Part shown: piece by piece, positions 1-7,800 of the stretch
How positions within the stretch are numbered: position 1 is the stretch's first letter
How the letters are laid out: every line of letters begins with the position of its first letter
From: Psylliodes chrysocephalus
Lineage: Eukaryota > Arthropoda > Insecta > Coleoptera > Chrysomelidae
Assembly (NCBI GenBank): GCA_927349885.1
Contig: OV651821.1
Coordinates: 59,227,002 to 59,291,001 of the forward strand
Direction of reading: 5' to 3'
DNA length: 64,000 bases
The notes under the pieces: generated by a model
The model's database searches: none
What the model was told of the DNA's origin: nothing
Seen by the model: only the letters and a program-made list of their open reading frames with translations
Program-made: the position numbers and the translations under genes

Positions 1-501
1 CACAATAACGGAGCTGGATGTAACGCAGAAGTGGTTACCGCCTCTGGCCTGAAATACAGCCAGCTCCCTTCTTATTGAAGTCGGTGATCCAGGGCAATCA
101 GCCTCAATACCCTCATCATCGTCGTCGCTGGCGGGTTCATCGGCGGGTGGGGCTGGACCAACGGCGTCTTCACCCTCTTCGACGAGTGGTGCCGGACCAA
201 CAGCACCCAAATCCTCGTCGGCAAGTTGCGCTAGACCAGCCACGCCTTCTCCATCACCGTCGGCAGCGGCAGCAGCGGCATCAGCAGCCTGTAAAGAAGT
301 ATATTGATTAGATATTTTATAAGCATAATAATTAGATATTTTATAAACATAAGGTAATAGTTAAAAACTTACATCACGTTCTATGGCGTCCCAAAATTCG
401 TCAATGCCTGGCTTGTTGGCATCAAAACGCGCCAACAAGGAGAGCTGACGCTCGATCTCCTCAACCGCATCAACATCAACAACAACAATTTGTCCATCCA
501 T
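1..501 (-). CDS. Spliced Ala/acid-rich protein of the virus-like element, partial
   Basis: Function not recognised. The ATG at 499-501 is the first after a TATA/initiator promoter at 562-628. Exon 1 (501-373, 43 codons) ends at a GTAAGT donor; an 84-bp intron (372-289) ends in a pyrimidine-rich CTTTACAG acceptor; exon 2 (288-1) stays open in phase 0 to the window edge. Exon 1 encodes an acidic, helix-prone N-terminus starting MDGQIVVVDVDAVEEIERQL. Exon 2 is rich in Ala, Gly, Asp, Glu and Pro, with an SDDDDEG acidic run, and becomes more ordinary near the edge (RRELAVFQARGG). It lies downstream of the RING gene in the same orientation. The intron is inferred from the splice signals and from the preserved frame. 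The unspliced reading stops two codons after the donor. Confidence 0.6.
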
Positions 502-561
502 CTTTGCTATTTTTTATTTTTTCGGCTTTCTAATATTCTTAGTGGTCAGCTACAGCGAAGT

Positions 562-628
562 GACTGATGCTGGTAAGTGGTCGGGACCTCCTTATATATG
601 GTTATGTATTCCCACCTCCACTCTCCCA
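562..628 (-). promoter_or_regulatory. Core promoter of the 1-501 gene
   Basis: On the minus strand there is a purine-rich GTGGAGGTGGG box (611-628), a TATATAAG box (591-598) and an arthropod initiator ATCAGTC (562-568) whose A+1 lies 33 bp from the first T of TATA. The same three-part layout precedes every other gene of this block. Confidence 0.7.
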
Positions 629-666
629 ACCCTCGAATTTACCACCTCCCCTGCATAACATCACGC

Positions 667-888
667 TCAGTAGGGTGCATCTAGTTCCGGAAAGTTGGAT
701 GTCAGAAAAAATTTTACTCTAGCATTAATCGGCGCTCTGCATATAATACAAATAACTACAGATCGACTACAGCTATTGCAAGATACGGCATGCCCACATG
801 GTATAAAAACCATTTGCACTTCCTTATCGGTACAAATCTTGCAAGTGAGGCGCTTACTCATAGAACAATCATCGCTTAAAGTATGCAT
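667..888 (-). CDS. Small IAP-type C3HC4 RING finger protein (putative E3 ubiquitin ligase)
   Basis: A 73-aa protein that is almost only a RING finger. The zinc ligands are Cys16, Cys19, Cys31, His33, Cys37, Cys40, Cys47 and Cys50 (C3HC4), with the FIPCGH context and a C-terminal RVKFFL-type tail typical of the RING at the end of inhibitor-of-apoptosis proteins. There is no BIR domain. Family knowledge: such RINGs recruit E2 enzymes and promote ubiquitination, and stand-alone IAP-like RINGs are common in large insect DNA viruses. The ATG at 886-888 is in frame and lies about 50 bp after the predicted transcription start. Neither a histone-type hairpin nor AATAAA is seen after the stop. The downstream promoter begins almost at once, so the gene is compact. 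Inference: a host-modifying gene of the element. Which target it ubiquitinates cannot be told. Confidence 0.75.
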   Translation of the reverse strand: MHTLSDDCSMSKRLTCKICTDKEVQMVFIPCGHAVSCNSCSRSVVICIICRAPINARVKFFLTSNFPELDAPY

Positions 889-937
889 AGTAGCGCGAGG
901 TCTTCAAGTAGAATGTAGGTTGAATATCTATTTAAGA

Positions 938-1016
938 ACTATATGTGTATGTGTGCGGTGAGTATTTATAGTGATCTGAAAGATTGTGGGAGATTGGGAG
1001 ACTCCCAACAAAAAAC
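938..1016 (-). promoter_or_regulatory. Core promoter of the RING gene
   Basis: Minus strand: CTCCCAATCTCCCAC-type box (about 990-1012), TATAAATA (963-970) and a TATAGTTC start region with A+1 near 940, 30 bp from TATA. The TTTCAGATCACTATAAATA stretch resembles the promoter of the 90-aa gene (TTTTCGATCACTATATAT). Confidence 0.6.
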
Positions 1017-1085
1017 TGTTATATCTTAAAATTATATTATTGCAAGTGATGCAATATCTAATCTTTCATTTAAAAATATTTCAGC

Positions 1086-1101
1086 GGTTCTGAAAAGAAC
1101 C
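1086..1101 (-). terminator. Histone-type 3' stem-loop after the 313-aa gene
   Basis: Minus strand GGTTCTTTTCAGAACC: a 6-bp stem and TTTC loop, 57 bp past the stop codon. It fits the metazoan replication-dependent histone mRNA stem-loop (GGCYCT-TTTM-AGRGCC) with one compensated base-pair change (third C-G to T-A). A purine-rich AATGAAAGA, similar to the U7-pairing histone downstream element, lies about 15 bases further on. The hairpin is seen in the sequence. Its role in 3'-end processing is inferred. Confidence 0.7.
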
Positions 1102-1157
1102 CTTTACTAAATTTCCACGCCACCATCGCCTAGGTATTAGTATTTTTTTTAATTTTA

Positions 1158-2099
1158 TCAACTGCCGCCCGGATCCGAATTGATGTGATCTAACCACTTT
1201 GAAATGCCTTCCTTTGTCGCCTGCGCCCGTTCGCTCACTTCATCGCATTTCACCCTCATCGCCTCGCAAGCCCTCTTCCGCTCTTCATGTCCCGGATGGG
1301 CCTCTTTGACCCTTGACATTTCAATACCCGCATCCACCTGGCTTTGGCGCACAACATGTTGGCGATGTACGACCTCTTCCAACTGCCGCTGCAAGTCGGC
1401 GATGTGTAGTTGGATGCGACTATTTTCCTCATCCAATTCGTCCAGCCTATACTGAATTGGCGCTGAGGCTACCTCCATGGCCTTTTCTACCTCATCCACC
1501 TCCATCTTCAATTCTTTGTAGGTAGATCGGGTTATTTCCAACTGCTCCCTATCTGCCGTTAACCGCGTCTGGTGATTCATCACGGCGAGCATTGCTTTAT
1601 TGAGCCGCATACTAAGTTCATCCTGCGATGATGGTATGCTCGGCTCGGCTCGGCTGGTTGAAGCCACCACGCTTGTCGAGGGTACCAGCAACAATGTTGG
1701 TGCTGGTGCGACCTTCGGCTTCCTTGGGGCTCTCGGCTTCCTTGGGGCTCTCGGCTTCTTGGTTTTAGGTGCAACCACTGACAATCTTTTTGTCGCTGCC
1801 GGCAGTCTAGGGACACGAATATCCGTATGGACGATAATCTTTGGCGAGTCTTCAAACTCATCCCCGCTATCGTCAATTACATAGGTTTGTAATGCGGTTG
1901 GTACCGGGGCTGAAATGGGGGCTGGTACCGGGGCTGGTAGCGGGATGTCACTTACTCGCGACACAGGTGACACGGGTCCGATTGACATTAGCAGCATCTC
2001 CAGATCAAAGTCGTCATCTGTCATACAATCATGCAGTCTGCTCTTGGGCTCCATAAGGATGCTGTTGATGGCATTGGTTGTCTCGTCATTGCAACTCAT
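1158..2099 (-). CDS. 313-aa protein with basic H1-like tract and C-terminal coiled coil
   Basis: No family recognised. Three zones are visible. Residues 1-95 are acidic with a Pro/Ala/Val repeat (PLPAPVPAPISAPVPT). Residues about 95-140 are a strongly basic Lys/Pro/Arg/Ala tract with repeated PRAPRK units, resembling an AT-hook or a histone H1 tail and likely to bind DNA. Residues about 160-305 are charged and heptad-like with no proline until the end, a long coiled coil (QLEITRSTYKELKMEVDEVE), so the protein is probably oligomeric. The ATG at 2097-2099 is the first after the initiator. GC content is clearly higher than in the polymerase gene. A histone-type stem-loop follows the stop. A structural or DNA-packaging role is an inference only. 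Confidence 0.7.
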   Translation of the reverse strand: MSCNDETTNAINSILMEPKSRLHDCMTDDDFDLEMLLMSIGPVSPVSRVSDIPLPAPVPAPISAPVPTALQTYVIDDSGDEFEDSPKIIVHTDIRVPRLPAATKRLSVVAPKTKKPRAPRKPRAPRKPKVAPAPTLLLVPSTSVVASTSRAEPSIPSSQDELSMRLNKAMLAVMNHQTRLTADREQLEITRSTYKELKMEVDEVEKAMEVASAPIQYRLDELDEENSRIQLHIADLQRQLEEVVHRQHVVRQSQVDAGIEMSRVKEAHPGHEERKRACEAMRVKCDEVSERAQATKEGISKWLDHINSDPGGS

Positions 2100-2164
2100 G
2101 TTAAAAACTGAAAATAACTGAAAATAACTGAAAAAGTTTAGTAGTTCACTCAGCTAGCTGAAAT

Positions 2165-2245
2165 AAACTAAATTTCTTAGCGCTGATTGCTCGTATATAT
2201 AGTAAAATCGGGAAGAGTGTCAGGGTGGGAGTGGAGGGGAGACTC
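2165..2245 (-). promoter_or_regulatory. Core promoter and 5' leader of the 313-aa gene
   Basis: Minus strand: CTCCCCTCCACTCCCACCC box (about 2226-2245), TATATATA (about 2194-2201) and a TTTAGTTT start with A+1 near 2169. Between TATA and start lies AATCAGCGCTAAGAAATT, nearly identical to the same place in the 90-aa promoter. The leader just before the ATG has three repeats of TTATTTTCAG or TTTTTCAG (about 2105-2136). Confidence 0.65.
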
Positions 2246-2584
2246 TCACAGCCTCATATTGTAAATAACGACCATTGCGCATCGAACCAATGATCATATT
2301 TTTAACTACACAATGCACAAATTTCGGGTATACGGCATATTAGTATATATTATTAAATTGCAATACTCGGCATTTCATAGGGTAACATCTTGCGACTGTA
2401 ACATGATGCTCATACATTTTTGGAATACCGCATAATATATTTTAAATAATATTCAATCTTAATACGAGGTATTTCATAAAGTACTATATATCATTTATTA
2501 AGCCATATTGGTGTAAGGCTGTGCATACCTCTAAATAAAATAGTTTGTCCTCTTGGGGCAAATTATTTGTAATAAGTTTTTGTT

Positions 2585-2635
2585 GGTTCTGAAAAGAACC
2601 GTTTTTATAGTTTTTTGTTGGTTCTGAAAAGAACC
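2585..2635 (-). terminator. Tandem pair of histone-type stem-loops after the 90-aa gene
   Basis: Two identical 16-base hairpins, GGTTCTTTTCAGAACC on the minus strand (2620-2635 and 2585-2600), separated by 19 bases. Both have A-rich flanks (AAAAAAC before, AACAAAAA after). The first lies 28 bases after the stop codon. A CAAGAGGACAAA purine tract follows the second by about 25-30 bases and could serve as a histone downstream element. Cellular histone genes normally have one such hairpin, so a duplicated site is unusual. Confidence 0.7.
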
Positions 2636-2663
2636 GTTTTTTTTTCTGACGAGGGCAGATACC

Positions 2664-2936
2664 CTATTGCGAGTCAGAATCGCTCTCCGAATCGGCATCC
2701 GACCCGGACTCAGCATCCGAGTCGGTGTTCGACTCAGTGTCGGTGCCACACCACACGTCATGCACGTCCAATATCAGGACGCGCGAGTCGCATGGACCGG
2801 GTGGCGTTGATGGTCGCCTTGGTCTTCGGAGACCATGGGTGGTATCGCACACCCCATCCAAGTCGGTCATTTGACCCCAGCTCGTATCTACTCCGGACGT
2901 CGAATCGCATTCGGCTACTTCGATTATATCGGCCAT
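2664..2936 (-). CDS. 90-aa acidic protein, paralogue of the 98-aa neighbour
   Basis: No known family. The N-terminus MADIIEVAECDST aligns with MAEIAECDST of the next gene upstream, so the two are tandem duplicates. The C-terminal 30 residues are an alternating Ser/Asp/Glu tail (SDAESGSDADSESDSDSQ), highly acidic and a likely kinase substrate. A small basic patch (GLRRPRRPS) lies mid-protein. It has its own promoter, whose leader is homologous to that of the 313-aa gene, and two histone-type stem-loops after the stop. Acidic tails of this kind occur in histone chaperones and DNA mimics, but function cannot be assigned from sequence. Confidence 0.65.
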   Translation of the reverse strand: MADIIEVAECDSTSGVDTSWGQMTDLDGVCDTTHGLRRPRRPSTPPGPCDSRVLILDVHDVWCGTDTESNTDSDAESGSDADSESDSDSQ

Positions 2937-2959
2937 GTTAGTTACTCAACGAGTTGAAG

Positions 2960-3030
2960 TAAACTGAATTTCCTAGCGCTGATCTCCGAATATATAGTGA
3001 TCGAAAAGATTGGAAGCGGAGGGGAGACAC
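2960..3030 (-). promoter_or_regulatory. Core promoter of the 90-aa gene
   Basis: Minus strand: GTCTCCCCTCCGCTTCC box (about 3012-3030), TATATATT (2989-2996) and initiator TTCAGTT (2962-2968) with A+1 at 2965, 31 bp from TATA. It shares ATCAGCGCTAGGAAATTCAG with the 313-aa promoter. Confidence 0.7.
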
Positions 3031-3133
3031 TCACAACATCATGCGCTCACGCATCTATGGAAAGCGAGTCAATAGCTGCGTATAACATTAAGACTTATCT
3101 AAAGGCACTGCCTTTACTATGAATTTTTTTGAT

Positions 3134-3149
3134 GGCCCTGAAAAGGGCC
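3134..3149 (-). terminator. Histone-type 3' stem-loop after the 98-aa gene (exact consensus)
   Basis: Minus strand GGCCCTTTTCAGGGCC is an exact match to the metazoan histone mRNA stem-loop consensus: GG-CC closing pairs, six-bp stem, TTTC loop, ATCA 3' flank. It begins 26 bases after the stop codon of the 98-aa gene, the spacing usual for histone genes. A purine stretch AGTAAAGGCAG follows by about 15 bases. Confidence 0.75.
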
Positions 3150-3174
3150 GTTGTCTGACCAAGGTAGGTGGTTT

Positions 3175-3471
3175 TTACGAGTCAGAATCGTCAAAAACCA
3201 CCAAGCCGATGTCGGGATCCGCATCGGCATCCCAATCGGAGATGTCGTCGTCGTCGATCGGAGGGTCGATGTCGTCATCCCACCAGTCCGAGGAGTCGCC
3301 ACTCTCCGACTCACTGTTCGGATCGGTGTCTACTTCGTAGACACCGGGCGGCTGCAGTGTGAACCCCGATGTGGAGTCGCATGGACCATTCAACTCGGTG
3401 TCCCACCCGGCTGACAATAGGTCAACAATATCAACCATATCTGTAGAGTCGCACTCGGCGATTTCTGCCAT
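3175..3471 (-). CDS. 98-aa acidic protein, paralogue of the 90-aa neighbour
   Basis: No known family. It shares the MAxI..AECDST start and a CDSTSG or CDTTHG motif with the 90-aa protein. Its C-terminal half is very acidic, with two tryptophans in an SDWWDDDIDPPIDDDD core and an ending FDDSDS. Acidic residues around bulky aromatics are typical of short interaction or transactivation motifs, an inference only. The ATG at 3469-3471 is the first after a good initiator. The ORF lies between its own promoter and the consensus histone stem-loop. The paralogues have drifted far at the protein level but keep the same promoter, leader and 3' hairpin plan, so the whole transcription unit appears to have been duplicated. 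Confidence 0.65.
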   Translation of the reverse strand: MAEIAECDSTDMVDIVDLLSAGWDTELNGPCDSTSGFTLQPPGVYEVDTDPNSESESGDSSDWWDDDIDPPIDDDDISDWDADADPDIGLVVFDDSDS

Positions 3472-3498
3472 GTCTGTCTGGTGTGGTGAGCTGAACCA

Positions 3499-3600
3499 GA
3501 CTGAATGATAATGCTCTGTAGCTGGGTATATACATCAATCGAAAGGAGTGGGGAGGAGTGGGAGTGTTGTGAGGAGTGGGAGTGTTGCGCGCGCATCGCA
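3499..3600 (-). promoter_or_regulatory. Core promoter of the 98-aa gene
   Basis: Minus strand: repeated CACTCCCACTCCTC units (an 18-19 bp direct duplication within about 3550-3590), TATATACC (3525-3532) and initiator TTCAGTC (3499-3505), A+1 at 3502 and 30 bp from TATA. Confidence 0.65.
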
Positions 3601-3607
3601 GGGCCCA

Positions 3608-3840
3608 AAATTTTTACCTCAACACCCTATCAAAAAAAAAAAATAAAAATACAAAATATACCCCCTAAAAAATTTTTTCCCCAACACCCTATCAAAAAAA
3701 AAATAAAAATACAAAATATACCCCCTAAAAATTTTTTCCCTAACACCCTATCAAAAAAAATCAAAATAAAAAAAATACCTAAAATTTTTTTTCCCCAACA
3801 CCCTAGCAAAAAAAAAAAATCAAAAAATTATAGGGGTGGG
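3608..3840. repeat. A-rich tandem minisatellite, about 60-bp unit, 3-4 copies
   Basis: Units contain AACACCCTATCAAAAAAAA followed by AATAAAAATAC and TATACCCCCTAAAAA. Copies start near 3620, 3680, 3740 and 3797 and become less exact to the right. No coding potential. Confidence 0.85.
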
Positions 3841-4263
3841 GGTAATTTTTTTTTTTTATTTTCTTTTTTGTTTTTATAATCCCTATCCCTATGATCCCTA
3901 TCCCTATCGCATTTCAAATAAACCCGGCACAGATGTTTTTCGCCTAATTTTTTTATCTTGACCCCTAGACCCCTTTTACCCAATGGAAAAAAAAATAAAA
4001 GACCAAAGTTTAACCCGCCCCATACCCCCCACCCAACCCATCCCCCCTCGCCGCTCCCCCCATAGCCCCCCCCCAAGGAAAAAATTCTATCTCTTACCGT
4101 TACGGAGATATGCAATTGTTGGCGGCTGTTTTAGGGAGGGGGTGGGGGTAACTAAATTTTTTTTATTCCTTTTTTGATTCTCTGTACATACATATAATAT
4201 GATCCCTATCGCATTTCAAATAAAGCCGACACAGATGTTTTTTTATGGAGAGTGGGGGTAATT
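3841..4263. repeat. Low-complexity intergenic stretch with a direct 38-bp duplication
   Basis: Contains homopurine and homopyrimidine runs and short CCCTAT repeats. The segment ATCGCATTTCAAATAAACCC with following bases (3905-3943) is repeated almost exactly at 4206-4243. Neither strand shows a convincing gene. Confidence 0.7.
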
Positions 4264-4380
4264 TTACACTTTTTGTCAAATTTCTCGATTACGGTCGATT
4301 TTATGGGAATTATGTATAGAACAAAAATTATAGAGAATTACATTACAAACAACTTTTATTTGAAGAATTTTTTTCTTTTA
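4264..4380 (+). repeat. Copy of a dispersed repeat (TTGTCAAATTTCTCGAATACGG family)
   Basis: Shares TTTGTCAAATTTCTCGA, GTATAGAACAAAAATTATAG and CAAACAACTTTTATTTGAA with copies at 9,897-10,110 and in the cluster at 16,835-17,740. Its position inside the virus-like block shows that this block sits among host repeats rather than being contaminating viral DNA. Confidence 0.8.
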
Positions 4381-4456
4381 AAAAAATGAAAAATGAGAAA
4401 TGATATACATGGATTGGTATAAATATTTATTCAAAGTAAATTTTCACATACATATA

Positions 4457-4462
4457 TTTATT
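4457..4462 (-). terminator. AATAAA polyadenylation signal of the 54-aa gene
   Basis: AATAAA on the minus strand 25 bases after the TAA stop. This gene therefore looks conventionally polyadenylated, unlike the three genes with histone-type hairpins. Confidence 0.5.
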
Positions 4463-4487
4463 AAAATTTACATCTCTTCAAATACCA

Positions 4488-4652
4488 TTATTTACGTTTT
4501 TTTTCTTTCTTCTTCTCATCAGATGCCCCGTTTACCATCACTTGACTGATTTGTTGCGCCTCTGGTTGGAACTTCCCCCAATTTGAATTCAACCACTCAA
4601 GCTCCTTATCAGCTTGCTTCCTGGTAATTATGGCCGATATGTTGATGGACAT
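4488..4652 (-). CDS. 54-aa small basic protein
   Basis: No known family. The ATG at 4650-4652 is the first after the predicted start site and the TAA is at 4488-4490. The N-terminal 40 residues look helical (RKQADKELEWLNSNWGKF). The last 12 residues are almost all Lys, Arg and Glu (DEKKKEKKRK), a possible nuclear localisation signal. It lies between the polymerase gene and the acidic pair, on the same strand and with the shared promoter type. It may act with the polymerase, but nothing beyond position supports that. Confidence 0.5.
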   Translation of the reverse strand: MSINISAIITRKQADKELEWLNSNWGKFQPEAQQISQVMVNGASDEKKKEKKRK

Positions 4653-4687
4653 TTTTGCTGATTTTCTGAGCGGACTGGCTGGAGTGG

Positions 4688-4752
4688 AATGAATATCTAA
4701 CTGTTGGCATCCGCTATTTATAGCCGTTGGAATGAGTAGGGAGTGGAGGGGA
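4688..4752 (-). promoter_or_regulatory. Core promoter of the 54-aa gene
   Basis: Minus strand CCCCTCCACTCCC (about 4740-4752), TATAAATA (4715-4722) and a TTCATT start (4688-4693) 32 bp from TATA. Confidence 0.6.
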
Positions 4753-4826
4753 GAGATAGTTTGATATTGGTAAAAAAAGTCACAATAATTTGTTACATAT
4801 ATATTTCATATACATTAATTTTCTAT

Positions 4827-7800
4827 TTACATTTCATCTAATAATAGTCTTAACAGTAACTCTAATCTATTTTCATCACTAACATTATTTACAATATTGG
4901 CTACATTATATTTGAATTCGGCTACAGTTTTTCGAGGTCCATTACGATATTCCTGAATATCTCTGTGTCCCCACGGTAGAGTTTTCACGGTGTTTGGTAT
5001 TATAAACCTTTTGTCATCGTTGTAAGATAATGCGACTTTGTTTTTCATTTCAGTATATATATCATGTAACTTACTCCTGAATGTATTCATTTTTCTAAAT
5101 ATCTTACCCCCGCCTTCTACAATCTTTTGATAATCCGACATGTTTAAGCTGCTTTGTATTACGCATTTTTTTACTCCCTTAGCGGCTTTGGTCTCTTTTT
5201 CGTCTGATCTAATATAGTAGGCCTTGGCGCCTGTCCCTAAAAATGTGCTGATGGCCTGATTTGGATACTCATCTTTGAAATTCCCCAATATTGGTTTACT
5301 TACGGGTAGGTTAAATTTATTATCCGTTTTATAATTAGATGTGTCGAAATGTTCTATATTTCTCCCCATAAATTCATAAAAATTAATTTTATCAACTTTA
5401 AGTACAAAACTATCGGTATCTGTGTAAAGTAATGAAATTTGATCACCTAATTGCTGTTTTAATATTCCATAATAAAAATCATACATCCTTACTTTTGACA
5501 ATTCCAACACTGTGAAACCGATGTACAATGGTTTGTTATAGCATATTTTGGTTCTACCCATATGTATAGCCACAAAGTGTTCTGAAAATATAGAACAAGA
5601 CTTAAAATTCGGTCGAGCAATTAAATTGTTTGCGCCTGGGGAATTTCTCTTACTAACCCAGTGGGTTTTAAGGTAAATATCTCGTCTGTCATCCACGTTT
5701 TCCATAGTTTTCCCGTACACACTATTGACCATGCGCTTAAAGTGATTTCTCTCAGATGTGTGCTTGGCATTGTTTCTCATATTAGTATTGAGATCTATGT
5801 ATTTTTTCAGCCAACGTGACTGCTTAAACTTGAGGGCGCGATGAATTTCAGTTACAATTAGTCCATTATTTATGGCCTGCTTAAAGTTTCTATAGTGTAG
5901 TATGTATTTGTCTTTGTGGTTTAAATTCGGCACCAGTTTGGGGATTTCTGTTTTGGAATTAGGTGGAATTATATTCTCCACTAAAAATGGTAAATCGGCG
6001 TGTTTATCATGAAGGTGTTGTGGATATGTTACATCAACTTCTAATACATAGCCATAATCCCCGAGATCATCAACTGACATTACATCGAGTTGATTAATTT
6101 CCTCCGTCGATAACCATGCAAATTCTCCTGTGGGTAGTGGCTGACTCATACTATACCCATAGAGATTTGTGGCATCAATATAATGTATAGAGGACTTTGG
6201 CTCGAAGGGATTATATTCCGATAAATACTGATTATTGGCAATATGTTTTCTTTCCACACATTGACTGATACCGCCACGTATACTATTTTTGAAGAAATTA
6301 ATCATATCAATATCTGTCAGCAACTCTAACTCCACCTTGGTGTAGCGCAACATCGCATCCCATGACAAACCTGGAGATGTATAATATTGCGCTGGATCGA
6401 GTTTATATGCTTTAAGCGATACATCTCTAAAATTTTCAAATATATCGCATAACATTAGAACATCTGATTTTAAATATAAATCAGAATACGATCCCAAGGT
6501 TTGGCAATTAAATACATCCCACACTTTCTGGGCCCTCGCGTAATCCTCGTCGGATATGTGACAATCATTTAACTTATCATAAAACTCATCTTTTGAGGGT
6601 AAATTTGGGTGATCTAATTTCAATATATTATCCATGAAATTATATGGAAACACCCCTTTCTGTCTCATCAAATCAAATTTTTCTTTTTCTGCAAAACATT
6701 TCCTTGTTTCAACAAAAAATTCTGATGGCAAGTTTTCCGACAGCCCAACCAAGGAATCCGCTAAAAATCTGTAACTATCCAAAAATCTGAGTTTTATGTA
6801 ATTTTTTCTCAAAATACCGTCTCTATCTACATAGCTATGGGTGTACAATGGTTTTGTGAACGAAATATATTTTTCTTTATTTTGGGCAATAACTTCGGCC
6901 CTCTCACCTTCCCCATACAATTCTTTAATAAATAAATGGCTGTCATACCCACTCAAATTATGGAAAAATATTGGGACAAATTGCGGGATTTTATAATTTA
7001 AATTACAATTGCTATGCGCGGCGCCGGGTGTTTTCTTACCGGTAAGATGGCAATGATCTCTTACTTTAACTTCGCCTTCTTGAAAGGTCTCATCGCAAAT
7101 AGAGCATATAGTCGATGTGTTAAAATCATCTATTTCATCTTTAGACAGTCGCTGCATTGGAACAATGTCTTTTAAATGAGTATTATAAATAGTTAATACA
7201 TCATCCTCTAAGCGTTTTACGAAATCGCTCGCGGCATTATCGCCGGTAAAAGTTACAAATTTCGTCAATGAATCATCAAATGAACATTTAATCAGATATG
7301 CAAAAGCATATGGCTCATGTTGGTATGTAGGGATGGTGAATTTTTTTTCCGGATCTGGTTCGCAATGATCTATAGGTTTTAGGATCGATTCAAAATCGGC
7401 ATAAATTACAAATGGGACTCTTAGTTGCTTACCATAATTTTGAAACTTCAGTATATTTTCGGGGACATAATTACCGCGTTTGTCTTTTTTAAGCTCCACT
7501 GATGGTGTACTGGTATATATATGATTACAATCGCACAATTGATGACGTAATAGGACGCTTTCAGATGGAAAATAAAGTAAACACCCGTCACAAAAAAATT
7601 TTTTATGACCATTTTTAGTTATTTGACTCGAAACTAATCTGGATATACTTTTAATCCAACAATAGTGACTATTACCGGAATCTTCTGTTATTAGCAGTAA
7701 ATTTATATGATGCCCTAACCTTCTACGGGAATATCGTAATGGGCCTACTATTTCAAATTTAGCCTTACCATTTTCATAACTATGTTCCAAGCCATAAACA

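Noticed and set aside
75..311. 78-aa Arg-rich plus-strand ORF
   Set aside because: Antisense to the Ala/acid-rich exon; Arg and His richness is what the complement of GCN and GAY codons gives.
695..961. Plus-strand ORFs opposite the virus-like genes (also 1,204-2,121, 2,615-2,941, 3,119-3,414)
   Set aside because: They are antisense shadows of genes with clear domains, paired promoters and 3' signals on the minus strand.
1086..3149. Bacterial rho-independent terminators
   Set aside because: Hairpins with nearby T or A runs could be misread as such, but the region is eukaryotic with introns, and the fixed 16-base histone-type form with TTTC loop is specific.
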